Source: Hofstenia miamia (Eukaryota > Xenacoelomorpha > Acoela). Taken from it: a DNA stretch of 64,000 nt. Both the position numbers and the translations under genes were made by a program. Location: NCBI GenBank assembly GCA_004352715.1, contig SCFE01000009.1, positions 804,129 through 868,128 of the forward strand, written 5' to 3'. Below are positions 11,844 to 23,746 of this stretch, piece after piece; position 1 is the first letter of the stretch; each line of letters begins with the position of its first letter. The notes beneath the pieces are model-generated. The model had not been told where the DNA came from and did not search any database. It was given only the letters and a program-made list of their open reading frames with translations.

Positions 11844-14319
11844 AAGAGTTCGAAGTGGCAAGCATATTAAAAATGCATGTATATGTAAGCGTTATGTATG
11901 AATGAATTCAAGAAAAAATTCTATCAAGCGCAGGAATTAGAATTTCAAATTTGTGCTACAAAGAACTGGTATATTTATATCATATATTCACATTTCATTC
12001 ATAGTGATCATAGTCAGAAGAATTGCGGTGTAAATAGAAAGTAAACTATCTAAAATCATTTTGTTGTTTTTTCAAAGTGTCTTAAACCTGCTTTTCATAT
12101 TTGTTTAAAACAGTGCAACGATGCACAGAGCCGCATGTGACTGAACCAAGTGTTTCTCCTGAAGTTGTCTATTAATTAGATGAGGCAAACAGTAATGAAT
12201 GACTTGAAAACGATAATTGATATGTCGAGTGATCGGGTGCTTTTCATTATAAACAAATTTATTGTTCATAGATCGTTATGCATATATTTGTACATATAAA
12301 TTTGGAAATCCATCGAATTGCAAAAAAGAATGTTAACTTTGCAAATAATGTATAGAAAATATCGGACCGCAATGTAGCTGCCATACCTATGTAGATTTAA
12401 TGTTTGCAAAATATATAAATTGTTAAATATATTTTTTGAGGAACTTCCTACTTTCGTGTATGTATAGCTTCACAAGCCTGCTCAAATTACAATCTCAGTA
12501 AAGGGTGGGTGCAGTTCGTAAATTTTAATTGACGGCACATACCCTGCTATTTATAGTATCCGGAAAGTAAAGCTTTAAGCTGTTAACCTTTTCGTTTTCG
12601 AGAATGGATTCATTATTATTTTATTGGATTTGTAGTTAAAAACACTGAATTCCAGAGAATGATGATAGGCGGGCAGGTATATCAATATAATTAAACGCAA
12701 AGTCAACATTTTTGGTTGGAATTATTATGAGCAGCGAAATAAATATACAGGCGGGTTGTGGACCTGGTGAAAATTTTCACACAATCTTATATAACAGTAT
12801 CTTCAAGTTCCATGCATACTGTCAATTTGCTTAGCAAATTTTATTCAGTAAACTATTTCAAGTTATAAATAACTTGTTTATCCATACACTTTATGTTTTC
12901 TAGTGTTTTGTTCCTGTTTTTGGTGAGATACTGATTATTGTGCCAAAGTAAAACAAATGTAAGTGGTGGACCAAACCAAATTTAGTGAACGTACGCAGAC
13001 AGCATGCCGGGCCTTGAACAGAGCTTCATTTGAAATACTTCGATATTACGAAATGTCAAAAATACATATATGATCACAGCAAAATAATATTAAAGTCGAA
13101 ATATAAATCGGAAATTTAATAAATTGTATTGAAATTATCAAGGGTGTATGATGATTTCACTATATCAATGAATCCTTAATTCTGATAGTGAGTTATCAGT
13201 TTAGATTTTGCTGCAAGTGTAAAACTTTTGTATTCATCCATGATAACAAGTGTTGAAGCTATCAAGTTTCACAAATCAGATATTTATGTGTCAGTCCTAA
13301 ACGAGCTGTATTATGAGAACGTATGGATAGTTGGGCTTGTTTGAGGATGATTTGTAGAAAACTGAAGTCAATTTAGACTTTCAGTTTTCAAGAGAAGATT
13401 GAACGCACTCAGTTATTACAAAATATACTATTACAATCATATTACAATTTTAATACAATTCATTTATACGAAAAAAATATAAATCTTACTCGCATTGGCA
13501 TAAAGAGGATGAGCTTTGACATTGGGAATTGCAATATAAAATGGTTTTATTTGATCCTAATTGAAATTTAGAAAATATTAATAAGGAAATAAATAATACC
13601 ATTGTTGAAATGAAGAGCCTAAAACAGTTACATTAGTTAAATATTAGATAAAATCACTGCACATTATTATTGAACTTTTCCGGACAGAATCGAAATAGTC
13701 AGTATGACCCTCACAAGTAAAGGTGGTAAGAACACCTCATAACATAACGCAAAAATTATGCAAAGTTGTGTATATAGAACCATATTGTGTCAAATTTGTA
13801 TGACTCATATCAAACATGCTATCAGACAAGCCGATAAACTACCTATTAGATAAATTATCAAATAACATATATTTTTAGTGAAACAAGCTAATGATGTGAC
13901 AATAATAAATACTAAAGCTAAACTAATAATCAAAATATTAAATACAAATAAACAAATATATTCTGTAAAGTATTAAGGAGTCCGAGATGATCTACAAGTC
14001 TTAAACGATTTTCTTAGATATAATAAACAAAACAAGACTAACTGCAATGAAAGTATAAATGCTAGAAGCAGAGATAAGGAAAGCTAAAAGATAGTTTGTG
14101 CATACCGGGAATTTCTAAAGAAATTTAAAAAATTTAAGAACAGTAATACAAGTACATTATTGTACAACTTTCTACTTCACTGAATGCAAACCAATAATAT
14201 TGTTTTAAACGTCGTTTCTTGTACTATTCTTAGGATTTAGCACAATTCTTTCAAAATAAATTAGCTAATAACGTAGATGAATTACTGCTGAGATCAATAT
14301 TTATGCAGATACGTATGAA
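11844..14319. other. AT-rich sequence, nothing recognised
   Basis: No open frame with recognisable motifs, RNA gene or repeat boundary was identified. Confidence 0.5.
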
Positions 14320-14475
14320 TATATATGGATGCGAGCGAGCTATTTTTAGCTCAGCGACATTGGCGGGGTCAGGCACCAAAAGGCATTCGCCTGTATTTTC
14401 AGGAAAGTACATTTCTTCAAATATTTCACTGTTGACCACGTGAACTACAGCTCGTATTGTAAATATGTCAACAAA
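14320..14475 (-). CDS. Possible coding exon, unknown product
   Basis: A minus-strand open frame is richer in G+C than its surroundings and reads HVVNSEIFEEMYFPENTGE followed by LLVPDPANVAELKIARSHP. Codon composition looks protein-like, and a splice acceptor-like CTGTAG precedes the histidine. No domain was recognised and no partner exon was found, so it may be a lone exon, a relic or chance. Confidence 0.3.
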
Positions 14476-15642
14476 CAAGAGTTGAGAGAGCAAAACCTGA
14501 TTGTTTATTTGGTCAATACTGCATGAATTCAGTGAAATTAAATCTCTACTATGTGGTACATAGGTAAAGTGCGTTAATTATAGGCATCAACAAGCTAGTT
14601 TACATTTTTTAAAAGGATTCAAAAAAATAAAATAGCTCTTAAATTTAAACTTAGCTTGTATAAATAGGCACCAAGTATAAACAGGTGCAAGTCACCCAGA
14701 ATCTACTCTTGAACTTCATTACTAACATCCAGTGTACCATTTGCGATCGTGCGTTAATTAACAAAAGCTACAACCATGCAAAAATGCGTTTGTACACAGA
14801 TCCTACATTTAAGGACTAAGCGTAGGCGAAAAGATTTTTAAAAATTTAACCAAATTGTAATTCAAGTAAACAAAAAAATACAAGTCAGATAACTATGCAT
14901 GCTTCGGATAATGGCATGCACACTTCGTACATTCTGACGGAAGACTAGTTTTTGATAGGATTACGCATGTTAGAAAACAATTTATTTCAAACAATAAATT
15001 TTAACTAAATTAATAAAACAAAAACCTTCAAATAAAATAATACAACTCCATTACTTTATAGTGAAAAACATTACTGTAGTTACTCGACAAGCACCTCTTC
15101 ATGCTGAATTTTTAAGTGCCAATGTACTATTCATAAACTTAGTGCGAACATACACTAAGCAAAATGCTTAAATACATATAATAGTGATGCAATATTTGAA
15201 ATTTAGCTATATTTTGAATATTGAGCAAGAGTAAATAAGTAAAGTAAAAAATAAAAAGACAATATTTGTAAATTATTAGCGAATGTAAAAAACGAAATTT
15301 TAAAACTAAAGTTTTTAAAATGATTCCTCTGTTTTCGAATATCGAGCTCTAATCGTATTGCATCTACAATTTGAATTAAACATAACTATTTGACACTGCG
15401 TTCTTAAAACTCTTTGTGTTGGGGGTGATTGGTAATTTTTGGGGTGCATGAAAAACCTCGAACCTGATTTACCTTGTAAGCCAATCAAATTAGAGTCATA
15501 ATAGAGGTGGCAAATAGCAAAGACATCAATTTTAAAAATATGTATTATAAACTTTTAATGCTAATATAGACTAAATATATTAATTATAGTTATATATAAT
15601 AAATAACTTTGCTTAAAATTTTGTAAATCAATAAAAATTTGG

Positions 15643-15711
15643 CGAGCAGTAGTGTAATGGTAACACTCCTACATTCGTAGAGGAATGCTAGTTCGATTCT
15701 AGCCTGTTCGT
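15643..15711 (+). tRNA. tRNA-like sequence, anticodon uncertain (element A)
   Basis: Acceptor stem CGAGCAG/CTGTTCG pairs with one G-T wobble. D-arm GTGT-AATGGTA-ACAC is perfect and holds the usual GG. T-arm GCTAG-TTCGATT-CTAGC is perfect with a canonical loop, and the A- and B-box promoter sequences are both recognisable. The anticodon arm (about 15668-15684) does not form a clean 5-bp stem, so the amino acid cannot be assigned; the best 7-nt loop would put TCG at the anticodon. It may be a decayed tRNA or a tRNA-derived module of element A. Confidence 0.6.
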
Positions 15712-15916
15712 GTTAAATTAGTGAAATAGGGCGATATTTTTATGAAGATGGTTTATTGAAGACTAAAATAAAGCAAAGCATAACATTCTATTGTACACCA
15801 TATTTAAATCATTTTTCATCTTTGAAATCCAAGGTTTAAGATAATTCTTAAAATTTCCTTATTTTAATTTATATAATTAGGATTAAATCTAGATATTGTA
15901 GGCTAACTTCATATTT

Positions 15917-16010
15917 GCCTGGCAACAACGAGCAGAAGTTGGGCTCTTCTACGATACCCCCACCTTTGAGTGGATAATAAGATTTGTATCTGGGAACAAG
16001 GAATCCTGTG
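15917..16010 (+). ncRNA. 5S-rRNA-like structured block (element A)
   Basis: Begins GCCTGGCAACAACGAGC and contains local hairpins (CCAC/GTGG inside GATAC/GTATC). The end, GTATCTGGGAACAAGGAATCC, resembles the GGGAGACCGCCTGGGAATACC region of eukaryotic 5S rRNA. The same block order occurs in element B. The match is by eye and partial, especially in the 5' half, so the 5S origin is a hypothesis. Confidence 0.35.
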
Positions 16011-16041
16011 TAATATATAATAGTTATTCTCTATAACAGAT

Positions 16042-16111
16042 AGACTCGTTAGGATTCGAACCTAAATTTTCCATCTAACAGATGGCTGTGTTTAACTTAC
16101 ACCACGAATCT
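16042..16111 (-). tRNA. tRNA-like sequence, Asn(GTT)-like anticodon (element A)
   Basis: Minus strand. Acceptor AGATTCG/CGAGTCT pairs fully with one wobble, D-arm is GTGT-AAGTTAA-ACAC, anticodon arm CCAT-CTGTTAG-ATGG places GTT at the anticodon, and T-arm TTAGG-TTCGAAT-CCTAA is perfect. Oddities are a D-loop without GG and a G/A mismatch at the top of the anticodon stem. It could be a functional tRNA, but its position inside element A favours a captured module. Confidence 0.6.
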
Positions 16112-16950
16112 ATGTGTTAAGCAAACACACACACGCATATATATCTATATATATATAATATATAAAAACTATGAGAAATGCAATAACATAGGTAAAAAGT
16201 TTAAAAAATAATGGATATAGACTGAAAACTAACGAAATTCGTAGCACGTGGTATATATTTAGGACAATAGCATAATAAATGTTTAATTCATAAAAAAATT
16301 ATCAATTAAATAAATTGCAAGACGTAAAAGTGTATTTATACAAATATATACATTTTTAGTTTAAATCAAGTCCTTACCTTAGGTCAAATTTTAATTTCGA
16401 TAAGCAATGTTTTACTCGTATTATTATAACAACAAATATATGCGCTTTGTTGATTACTTCAGAATTAATGCATCACTTCTATAAGCAATATATTACTTCC
16501 AAATGTTCTTTCAATATTAAACACTTTTAGTCCACATTAGCATTGTAAGTTAATATAACCAATAACATTAAAATTGATGTCTTTGCTATTTGCCACCTCT
16601 ATTATGACTTTAATTTGATTGGCTTACAAGGTAAATCATGTTTGAGGTATATCACTGTAATCGTAATTTTTATCAACATACAAAATCTTGAAACCAACAT
16701 AGGGAACCTTGAGATCAACATAGCAAATCGTTATGACAATATGAACAAAAATTTAGCATGAATGAGATATGAAGATTAATAACATTAGATGGGTCACTTA
16801 AAATTTTCACATATGTACATTAAAATATTTATCTGAGTTTTTGTTATGAAATCAAGTATAATATTTTATCATTTAGTCTAGATTACAACTCAATCAGCAA
16901 CTGCTAAAGACTAAATTTTGAAGTCTCTTTTGATATAATTGATACATATA

Positions 16951-17560
16951 TTGCTATTTACAAATACAATACAGAAATTTATATCATCCAGGTGTTAAAC
17001 AAAAATCGCTAATGTTTCTGATTTTTATTTTATACTGGTATGCCTGCAGGTATATTATTTCAAATTGTTATTTACAAAAATAAAGGAGCATTTCAAAAAG
17101 CAGATCCGACAGGATTTAAACCTGTAATTTCCATATTAGAAATGGCTGTGTTCTCTTACACTACGAATCTGTAAAATACTTTTTAGAAATAGATAAGCTA
17201 CCCAAAATATGATACAAAACAAATTAGCATTAATATATTAGCTATGAATTATGAAATTACACAGCACAATGCATGCTAACACAATTCTTTAATCATCAGG
17301 TTAGATCTAAACAGTGTTGGGTTAAAATATACATATATAGTATGTAAATAGTCAATGCTTATAATTATAGCACATATTTACATATACTTACTTGTAATTC
17401 CATATTTCAGCAAACTTAATCACATAAAAAACAAATGAAAATAGAGTTTAAAGAAATACATATATTTATTCCAATATATAATTACAATTTCATTGAAATT
17501 GTGTCTCTAATGGTAATTAATATTTTGTGACATGAGACTTAGGGGAAGAGAGACAGACCC
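16951..17560 (-). mobile_element. Element B copy 1, truncated
   Basis: Minus-strand copy of the repeat seen complete at 28629-30304. It holds the terminal repeat (17390-17560, outer end GGGTCTGTCTCTCTTCCCC on the minus strand), the tRNA-like module and the adjoining spacer, and stops near 16951 where copy 3 continues into the 5S-like block. It is clearly more divergent than copies 2 and 3, so it is an older insertion. Confidence 0.75.
17102..17170 (-). tRNA. tRNA-like module with CTA at the anticodon (element B copy 1)
   Basis: Acceptor AGATTCG/CGGATCT, D-stem GTGT/ACAC, anticodon arm CCAT-TTCTAAT-ATGG (anticodon CTA) and T-arm ACAGG-TTTAAAT-CCTGT all pair. The B-box is GGTTTAAATCC, two changes from the consensus. 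The short D-loop (AAGAGA) lacks GG. Fold conserved among three copies, but it is unlikely to be an ordinary decoding tRNA. Confidence 0.55.
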
Positions 17561-17570
17561 TAATTTAAAA

Positions 17571-17944
17571 TGAATTTCTTAAAACGAAAATGGATACAAA
17601 TTTAAAAGTGCTCAATGGGACAGTAATTTTTGGGGGAATGCAATGAAATATTTCATTTGTAAAAATAGTGAAAGTAAAAATTAGCAAAAATGATAGAAAC
17701 GCATGAAAAGCATTATGAATTATTATTTAATGTGTATTAATATCATAATATGAACCAATTATTTAATTTAATTGTATTAATAATGAATGCATATTAATTA
17801 ACATCATAAGCAATGGCTGAGCTTACTATGAAGAAATGTAATTAAAATATTTGACATAGGTTCTAGCATAAGATAAGATATTTAAACTTTTTCTTCAATA
17901 TATAATTGCCTTAATTTCTTCCATCATTAAAATAGCAAGCATAA
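17571..17944. other. AT-rich spacer, nothing recognised
   Basis: Between element B copy 1 and a family 2 LTR; no supported feature. Confidence 0.5.
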
Positions 17945-18533
17945 TGTAGAATCAGGTGCTGGGAACTAGACCAGCACTAGGGAACTCATTGTCATGGCAG
18001 AAGGTTGCAAAAGTGACCATATTGTATCAGCCCCAATTCTAGCAATAAACATATAGAAAACTAGTAAGTGTTTAGAAAGAAAACATCCAGGATGACCAAT
18101 TCATATGGCTTCCAGCCAAAATGCTATCCAAAGAAAGAGAAGTTCATAACTTGATTGAAGAGTGCTCATCTCAGTTGTTTTCTTATCATTCAGCTCACTA
18201 AATAATAAGATGTAATTACCATGCATTTGCTTTAACAATTGGTATATTATCATCACAGTGTAATAAATTAACAGTGCATGTCCATGTTGCATTTAAACAA
18301 AAAGGTTTATTATATCTACACATAGCTGTACACCTAACCTAATTTGGTCCACAATTTGGGCGGCTAGCTTTCTGAAAGCTATTCATCAAATCAGCAAGAA
18401 AGAGTAACTCCCAAATTGTCACTGGAAACTTACACAATTCTTATAATCAACATAATGTAACAACTAGAAATAACAGTAAAGAAAGAGCAAACACAAATTA
18501 GGTGAGATAAACTCTACCGCTACATTGTTGCTC
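17945..18533 (-). repeat. Gypsy family 2 LTR, degraded copy
   Basis: Starts TGTAGAATCAGGTGC and shares long blocks with the family 2 LTR at 18980-19733 and the reverse complement of 34507-35268, such as the GACCAATTCATATGGC-type segment. The far boundary is approximate because no clean terminus was seen. Confidence 0.5.
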
Positions 18534-18979
18534 ATATTTATACCATTGAGAAATTATTACCTGTCTTTGTTTACAACATAAAATCATAGATCATGTTTCC
18601 CTTTCACTCACTAAGACATTGTCCCAACTATGAACTTCTGCATACTGTGGTTTCCTGGTGACTTGCATGAGTGTCTCTCTCTGGGTAACTATTTCATCTC
18701 TTAATCTGAAGAACTGCAACTGGGAAGCCTTTGAGCTTATGGGAAAATTGTTTAATCTCCATGTAAACATATTGTAAATCCTTTTTAGAGGCAGAATCCT
18801 TTAAGAGTGATCATCAAAGTCATTAATGCATCTGTATCAAAGGTGTGGGCCTCTCTGGCACTAATATTAGTCTGTGGGTAAAAGTAAACAAATACCTTGT
18901 GCAATGATCCCATCCAAGTGGCGTCATCAATAAAAAGTGAGCAGAACTTATGTAGCTGTTGTAGCATCATCCGTTCTGG
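18534..18979 (-). pseudogene. Coding-like retroelement fragment of unknown domain
   Basis: Minus-strand frame with FCSLFIDDATWMGSLHKVF (about 18945-18889) and, further downstream, QLQFFRLRDEIVTQRETLMQ (about 18720-18661). Both look protein-coding and lie between two family 2 LTR copies, so they are probably from the same Gypsy lineage, but no specific domain could be assigned. Confidence 0.4.
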
Positions 18980-19733
18980 TGTAGAATCACAGGAAAGCTC
19001 TGGCTACTCTAGTGGTACTGGGAAACTCAAGAGTTAAGATCAAAGGTTGCAAAGTTTACCATTGTAGAGAGTGACCCACATTCCAACAAAAGAAAGAAAC
19101 ATTGGTAGTTCACTGATTTACCTATGAAATACAGAAATTCTATAGAGAACAGACTTCCAGCAGTGACCAATTCACATGGCATCATGCTGAAGCCATATCC
19201 ATGCTAATTGTGTGTCTCAAGTATTAATTTCTAGCTCAATAAACAATTTATCTCAGAGGTCTATTATTTCAGCTCATGCAAATAAATAATACACAAAAGG
19301 CACATAATTGCTGTGCATTCATGTTCACCAATGGCATGGTATATTTGCAGTGTGTTAATAGTATGTGCATGTATGAATTGATAAAATATAAAGTTCTTAT
19401 TTCCTACACTTAACCATAACCTAAAGTGACCATCATTCAGGCTGTCACCATTAAGGAGCTATTTGTTGCCCCAGACCCAGTGCAGTTTCCTCCCAAATTG
19501 TTGCTGGATCTTAAGCAATAATTATCATAACCAAATACTTGATGATGAATCTAAAAGGGGTTACTAGATAATAAAAGTGAGAAAGATCAAATGCAGTTGG
19601 AGGAAGACAAATTTATTGTGTGCTTTGCTACAGTTCCCTCAGACATTTATTACAAAATTCCATAAATCATTACCTGGTTACTGTTTACAGTTTAAACACA
19701 ATTTCCCTTGCAAAGTTAAGATGAGCAATCACA
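18980..19733 (-). repeat. Gypsy family 2 LTR
   Basis: A 754-bp minus-oriented LTR; on its own strand it starts TGTGATTGCTCAT and ends GATTCTACA. It aligns over its length with 34507-35268. ORF3-like sequence ends about 130 bp upstream of it on the same strand, so it may be a 3' LTR. No matching 4-bp flanks were found. Confidence 0.65.
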
Positions 19734-19863
19734 CATAATTTTAAACAAGTGACTCTACACTGGATCTGAAGCATCAGCACATAACACAGTAATTATCTCT
19801 ATATGCTTAGTAACATCATAATATCAGGTAACCATTTCAACATTATATATCCACATAAGGTCT

Positions 19864-20383
19864 CTAGCAGCTTGAAATAATATTAGCACTACTGTTCATC
19901 TGTAAAATTTTCTCTTGGATCTTCCATAACTGTTCATGTATAGGTTGTCCTTTTAGAAAAATCTTGTGTATAGTCAACTTGCTATCAATAAAAACATGCT
20001 CCCTATTATCAACATCAATTAGTTTATCATGAACTTCCTTGTACTTGGTTGTTTGACTCAGTCTTTTCACTTCTTGAATCATGATGTCAAAATTAACTTT
20101 GTCTGGGAGGTAGGCTACAATATTCCTTTTCCCTTTCTTGACTTTCCATTTAGGCAATACCAGTGTGGTTTCAATGCAGGGAGGTAGCACACACAATAAA
20201 TTGTACTTCTAGATATGAGACTCCAATTTGTTGAAGTTAGCTTTCTCTTGTAGGCCAGCTGTATCTATTGTCACTTAAGGTGTCCCAAAATCTGCTACAC
20301 AAACCATGGTTGAGTAATTGATCAAACTGGCTGTTAGTGATATTAATTCAAGCAGTGAAACAATTCTACATCCAAGGCCACTT
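19864..20383 (-). pseudogene. Gypsy ORF3, C-terminal part (copy 3)
   Basis: The minus-strand frame ends at a stop at 19864. Its HVFIDSKLTIHKIFLKGQPI stretch matches RVYIKEMITPYQLYTQGKRI in the 43.8-kb copy, and SLINYSTMVCVADFGTP aligns with the NYPATIGLATAP region. In-frame stops lie near 20280 and 20215. The product is an unassigned third protein of the Gypsy lineage, encoded after pol in the 48-58 kb element. A solo LTR separates it from its upstream part at 21534-21873. Confidence 0.55.
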
Positions 20384-20387
20384 GTTG

Positions 20388-21529
20388 TGTAGCATCATAA
20401 AAATTAATCAAGCTGCTAATGTTGATTTGGAAAGAGAATAAGATTGAAGACAAAATATGATTAGAAATATTGTAAAATTATAAGATCAGTTTAGATTAAT
20501 TTGTGTTATGCAACCAAGTAAAAACAAGTGTCAATTATGAGAGATTAGTATCTGTTGATAATAATACTTTTCTCAAAACTAAGGGGGCAAAGTCACTTCC
20601 ATTATTTTTAGCTGCCATCTTGGCAGACAAATAGTTCAAATTTGAAATTGACAAATACTTTTTGGAAATTACTATAAATAGATTAGATTCACTGTAAACA
20701 ATTGATAGAGAAATTTATTTGGAATTCTTGCATTGTTCTATTAATATGGTTTGATTATTTAATACAATGTCAAGCTAAATGAGTTGTGTTTCATTGTGGT
20801 CTGGATCCATCATGAGATCAATTCTAGTGTCTTTGTGCCAGATCATGAAAGTGCACTTATGTTAGGTAAAAGGTTTTTCTCTCATTTAGTTGTGTATCAA
20901 TCACTTACTACATGTATTGATTATAATAGATTTGAAATATGGTTGGATAACTGAAACCTAGGAATTATATCTATAATATTTTAGATCCAAATTATTGACT
21001 ATAATGTGACTGATAAAGTTACCAAGCATGCATTAATTATTAAATGTAGGTTAAGAAGCTGTCAATTATTAAACTAGTTATTAAAGCCAATATATTTTGG
21101 CAATGGCTACACGTAATATTAATAGAGCAGCTAATAACAAGTCTGGTTGCATTATCATGAAACACTATTACAATAATAGAGACTAAGTCAAATTGTGTCT
21201 TGTCTTGAGTATACACTGAGCTAGGATAGGGTACACATGTTTCATTGTTGAGCTGAGAAATGGAACACAACCAACTGGATCCTCAGTGAACAAGTGAAAC
21301 TGGATGTGGAGATTGGCTTTGGGCAGATGCCCACTATTTATCAGAGGAGAAGATGCTGTGTGGCTTCATCACCTAAATAGTGAATAGTTAGATCTAGTTA
21401 TGTTATGTTAACAGAAACATATAAAAGCTAAACAGTATCTAGTTAGTAAATCCCTACCTGCAAATATACAACCAATGTTATAGAGTAGCAAAGGACAAAC
21501 AGTAATAATGCCTGGTAGAGGATGTTACA
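20388..21529 (+). mobile_element. Gypsy family 1-type solo LTR with 4-bp target duplication
   Basis: A 1142-bp LTR starting TGTAGCATCA and ending GGATGTTACA, flanked by GTTG at 20384-20387 and 21530-21533. It lies antisense inside ORF3 and cuts it in two. It contains the family's U3 block GCCATCTTGGCAGA and TATAAATAG. Clean flanks with no internal sequence indicate excision by LTR-LTR recombination. Confidence 0.9.
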
Positions 21530-21533
21530 GTTG

Positions 21534-21873
21534 CCTATGTGATTGTAGTAGTAGCAATTCTTCTTTTTTAAACATTTTAGTGAGGCACCATTTCATCATG
21601 CCTACAATGTCTTTTTCTTTGGATTCCACTAGAACTCTGTCTTGAATTGTGAGCTCCTTCATAAATTCTTCAGGGCAATGTTCTATCATTAAGATAATTT
21701 CATCTTCTGTAATCAACCACTGTGGGGTAGGTAGTGGGGGGTGAAAGGGCATCTCCAAATTTCTCCAGATTGATCTTCTCTATTAAATCCTGTATGGAGG
21801 GAGACAGCTGTACTAATGATGTACCCAACAGTTCTTCTTCCTTGTAGAATTGTTGAGGTGTCTGCATTACTTG
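21534..21873 (-). pseudogene. Gypsy ORF3, middle part (copy 3)
   Basis: Two overlapping minus-strand frames contain LSPSIQDLIEKINLEKFGD and KWCLTKMFKKEELLLLQSH. These match LSPKTQQKINRINIEKWGE and KLMFTEVFTKTELEELLKP in the 43.8-45.6 kb copy. A frameshift near 21740 separates them. The upstream end is cut by an LTR at 21874. Confidence 0.6.
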
Positions 21874-22035
21874 TGTAGCATCATCCAAATAAACCTAAGC
21901 TGCTAAAGTTGATTAGAAGAAATTAGAAGAAATATGATCAAATATGAACATGATTAAAAATATATTGTAAAAAGTTATAATCAGCTTACATTAATTGTAC
22001 AATGCAACCAAGTGTAGAATCTTGACAACCTTCCA
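21874..22035 (+). repeat. Gypsy family 1 LTR fragment (5' end)
   Basis: Starts TGTAGCATCATCCAAATAAA and follows the family 1 LTR for about 160 bp, including the ATGCAACCAAG segment, then diverges. Confidence 0.6.
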
Positions 22036-22065
22036 ACTAATAAAGCTTAACTTAATTTAGGAGCT

Positions 22066-22940
22066 GCTGTAACATTTTTCCCTCCTTAACCAGTACAGTA
22101 GGTGACAGATTCCAAGTTTCCATCTCTCTTCCTTTACTCTAACATTGTGTTACTTATTAAGTTAAATAATATCTTATCAACTAATCTTGAAGCTTGGATT
22201 AACAACAATAATTTAGGTGCAAGACAAGAGACAGATGGTACAATTCCAGCTGTTACTTGAACATCAAGAAAAACACCAACTGCAATGCCAGTGACTCAGT
22301 GCATGAAACAATGTGTGAGAATACAATAGTGACAGTGTGTGATAGCTTATTAATTTGTTGCATTGATTGTTCTTGTTATTAATGAGTTTGTAATATAATG
22401 GGAATTCACAACTGGGATGCATTAGCTTATTATAATTCCTTACATGTAATATCCCTACAGATAAATATGTACATGCTAACCTAATATACATGTGAACAAC
22501 CAATGCTGCCAAAAAAAGGGATAGTCAGTAGTTCAGTTTACAGGTAATTACACATAATGACATTACTGAAATCCAATACAAACAAGTCTTGAAGTTTCCT
22601 ACAAGGGCTATCCTAAATATCATAATATAGTAATATGAACAACAAGCAATAGGAAAGCTATAACAAAGAAAAACCCTATCCTTAAACCTAAGCTAAGAGC
22701 ACATCAGGTAAGGACCAGCTACCAGCCACACAGCCATTTGAATGGTGAACAAGTGAATGTTAGGTTCAAAGCTGTTACAAACTCCCATTAAATGAAGTTG
22801 TGGACCACTGTCTTGAATACCCTAGTGCTCAACTGTTGATAATTAATAAATAAACCTGACAAAGCAAAATGAAGTAAATCCAATGAATTTTAGTCATCAT
22901 CAAAATAATAAATTGCACCACTTTTATATGTGAAACTATT
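22066..22940 (-). repeat. Degenerate family 1-like LTR
   Basis: Starts TGTAACATTTTTCCCTCC and shows weak similarity to minus-oriented family 1 LTRs, for instance AAAAACCCTATCCTTAAACC. Boundaries and identity are approximate. Confidence 0.35.
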
Positions 22941-23252
22941 AAACAATCAAACACTCAGCTAGTACCTGTTAAATCTAAGTTGTTGGCAATTTTCTGAATT
23001 CTGGTTTTCTTTGTCTGCTGATTTACACATGTCAGCATTAATTAGCATTTGTGACTTTGGTCTTTTACCATTTGCAAAATGTACTGCCAAATTAAATAAT
23101 ATCAAAATACTGCTTTATAATTTTACAAATGATTTAACTAATAACAATCATTTGTGTACAATAAATAATCATTTCTAAAGTTAGTCTTAGTTCTTTCTTT
23201 TCTTTCTCTCAACTTTACCACATGATGGATTATGTTACACAAGTAATATAAG
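22941..23252. other. AT-rich spacer, nothing recognised
   Basis: Between a degenerate LTR and element B copy 2; no supported feature. Confidence 0.4.
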
Positions 23253-23746
23253 GGATGTGTCTCACTTCCCCCAAACTCACTTCCCCCAAGTCTGACGTCA
23301 CAAAATATTAAATACCGTTAGAGACAACATTTCACTGAAATTGTAATTATATATTTAAATAAATATCTATATTTCTTTACACTCTATTTTGATTAGTTTT
23401 ATATGCAGTTAAGATTGCTGAAATACGGAATTGCAATTAAATAAATGTAAATATGTACAATAATTATTTGCATTTAGTAAATATTTAGTCTATATGTATA
23501 TTTTACCACAGACACTTTTTAGATCTAACCTGATGATTAGAGAATTGCGTTAGCATGCCTTGTGCTGTGTAATTTCAAAATTCATAGCTAATATATAAAC
23601 GCTAGTTTGTTTTGTGTCATATTTACTTTGGACTAATTTCGGGTAGCTTATCTATTTCTAAAAAGTATTTTACAGATTCGTAGTGTAAGACAACACAGCC
23701 GTTTCTAATATGGAAATTACAGGTTTAAATCCTGTCGGATCTGCTT
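23253..23746 (+). mobile_element. Element B copy 2, cut by assembly gap
   Basis: Begins GGATGTGTCTCACTTCCCCC, with the terminal repeat and the tRNA-like module almost identical to copy 3 (28629-30304). Sequence stops at the N-run that starts at 23747. Confidence 0.85.
23674..23742 (+). tRNA. tRNA-like module with CTA at the anticodon (element B copy 2)
   Basis: Same cloverleaf as copies 1 and 3. The acceptor AGATTCG/CGGATCT pairs completely. One change (CCGT for CCAT) makes a G-T wobble possible in the anticodon stem. The anticodon position again reads CTA. Confidence 0.55.

Larger units (their letters stand above)
15455..16648. mobile_element. Element A: inverted-repeat element carrying tRNA-like and 5S-like modules
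   Basis: A 1194-bp unit is bounded by 81-bp inverted repeats (15455-15535 and 16568-16648) with about three mismatches; the outer end begins ACCTCGAACCTGATTTACC. Inside are a plus-strand tRNA-like sequence (15643-15711), a 5S-like block (15917-16010) and a minus-strand tRNA-like sequence (16042-16111). No transposase frame is present, so it is non-autonomous. No target duplication could be defined. Long inverted repeats indicate a DNA transposon; the superfamily is unknown. Confidence 0.7.

Noticed and set aside
15643-16111. The two tRNA-like sequences as part of a CRISPR, integron or phage attachment system
   Set aside because: The context is a eukaryotic inverted-repeat element, with no integrase, cas genes or spacer array.
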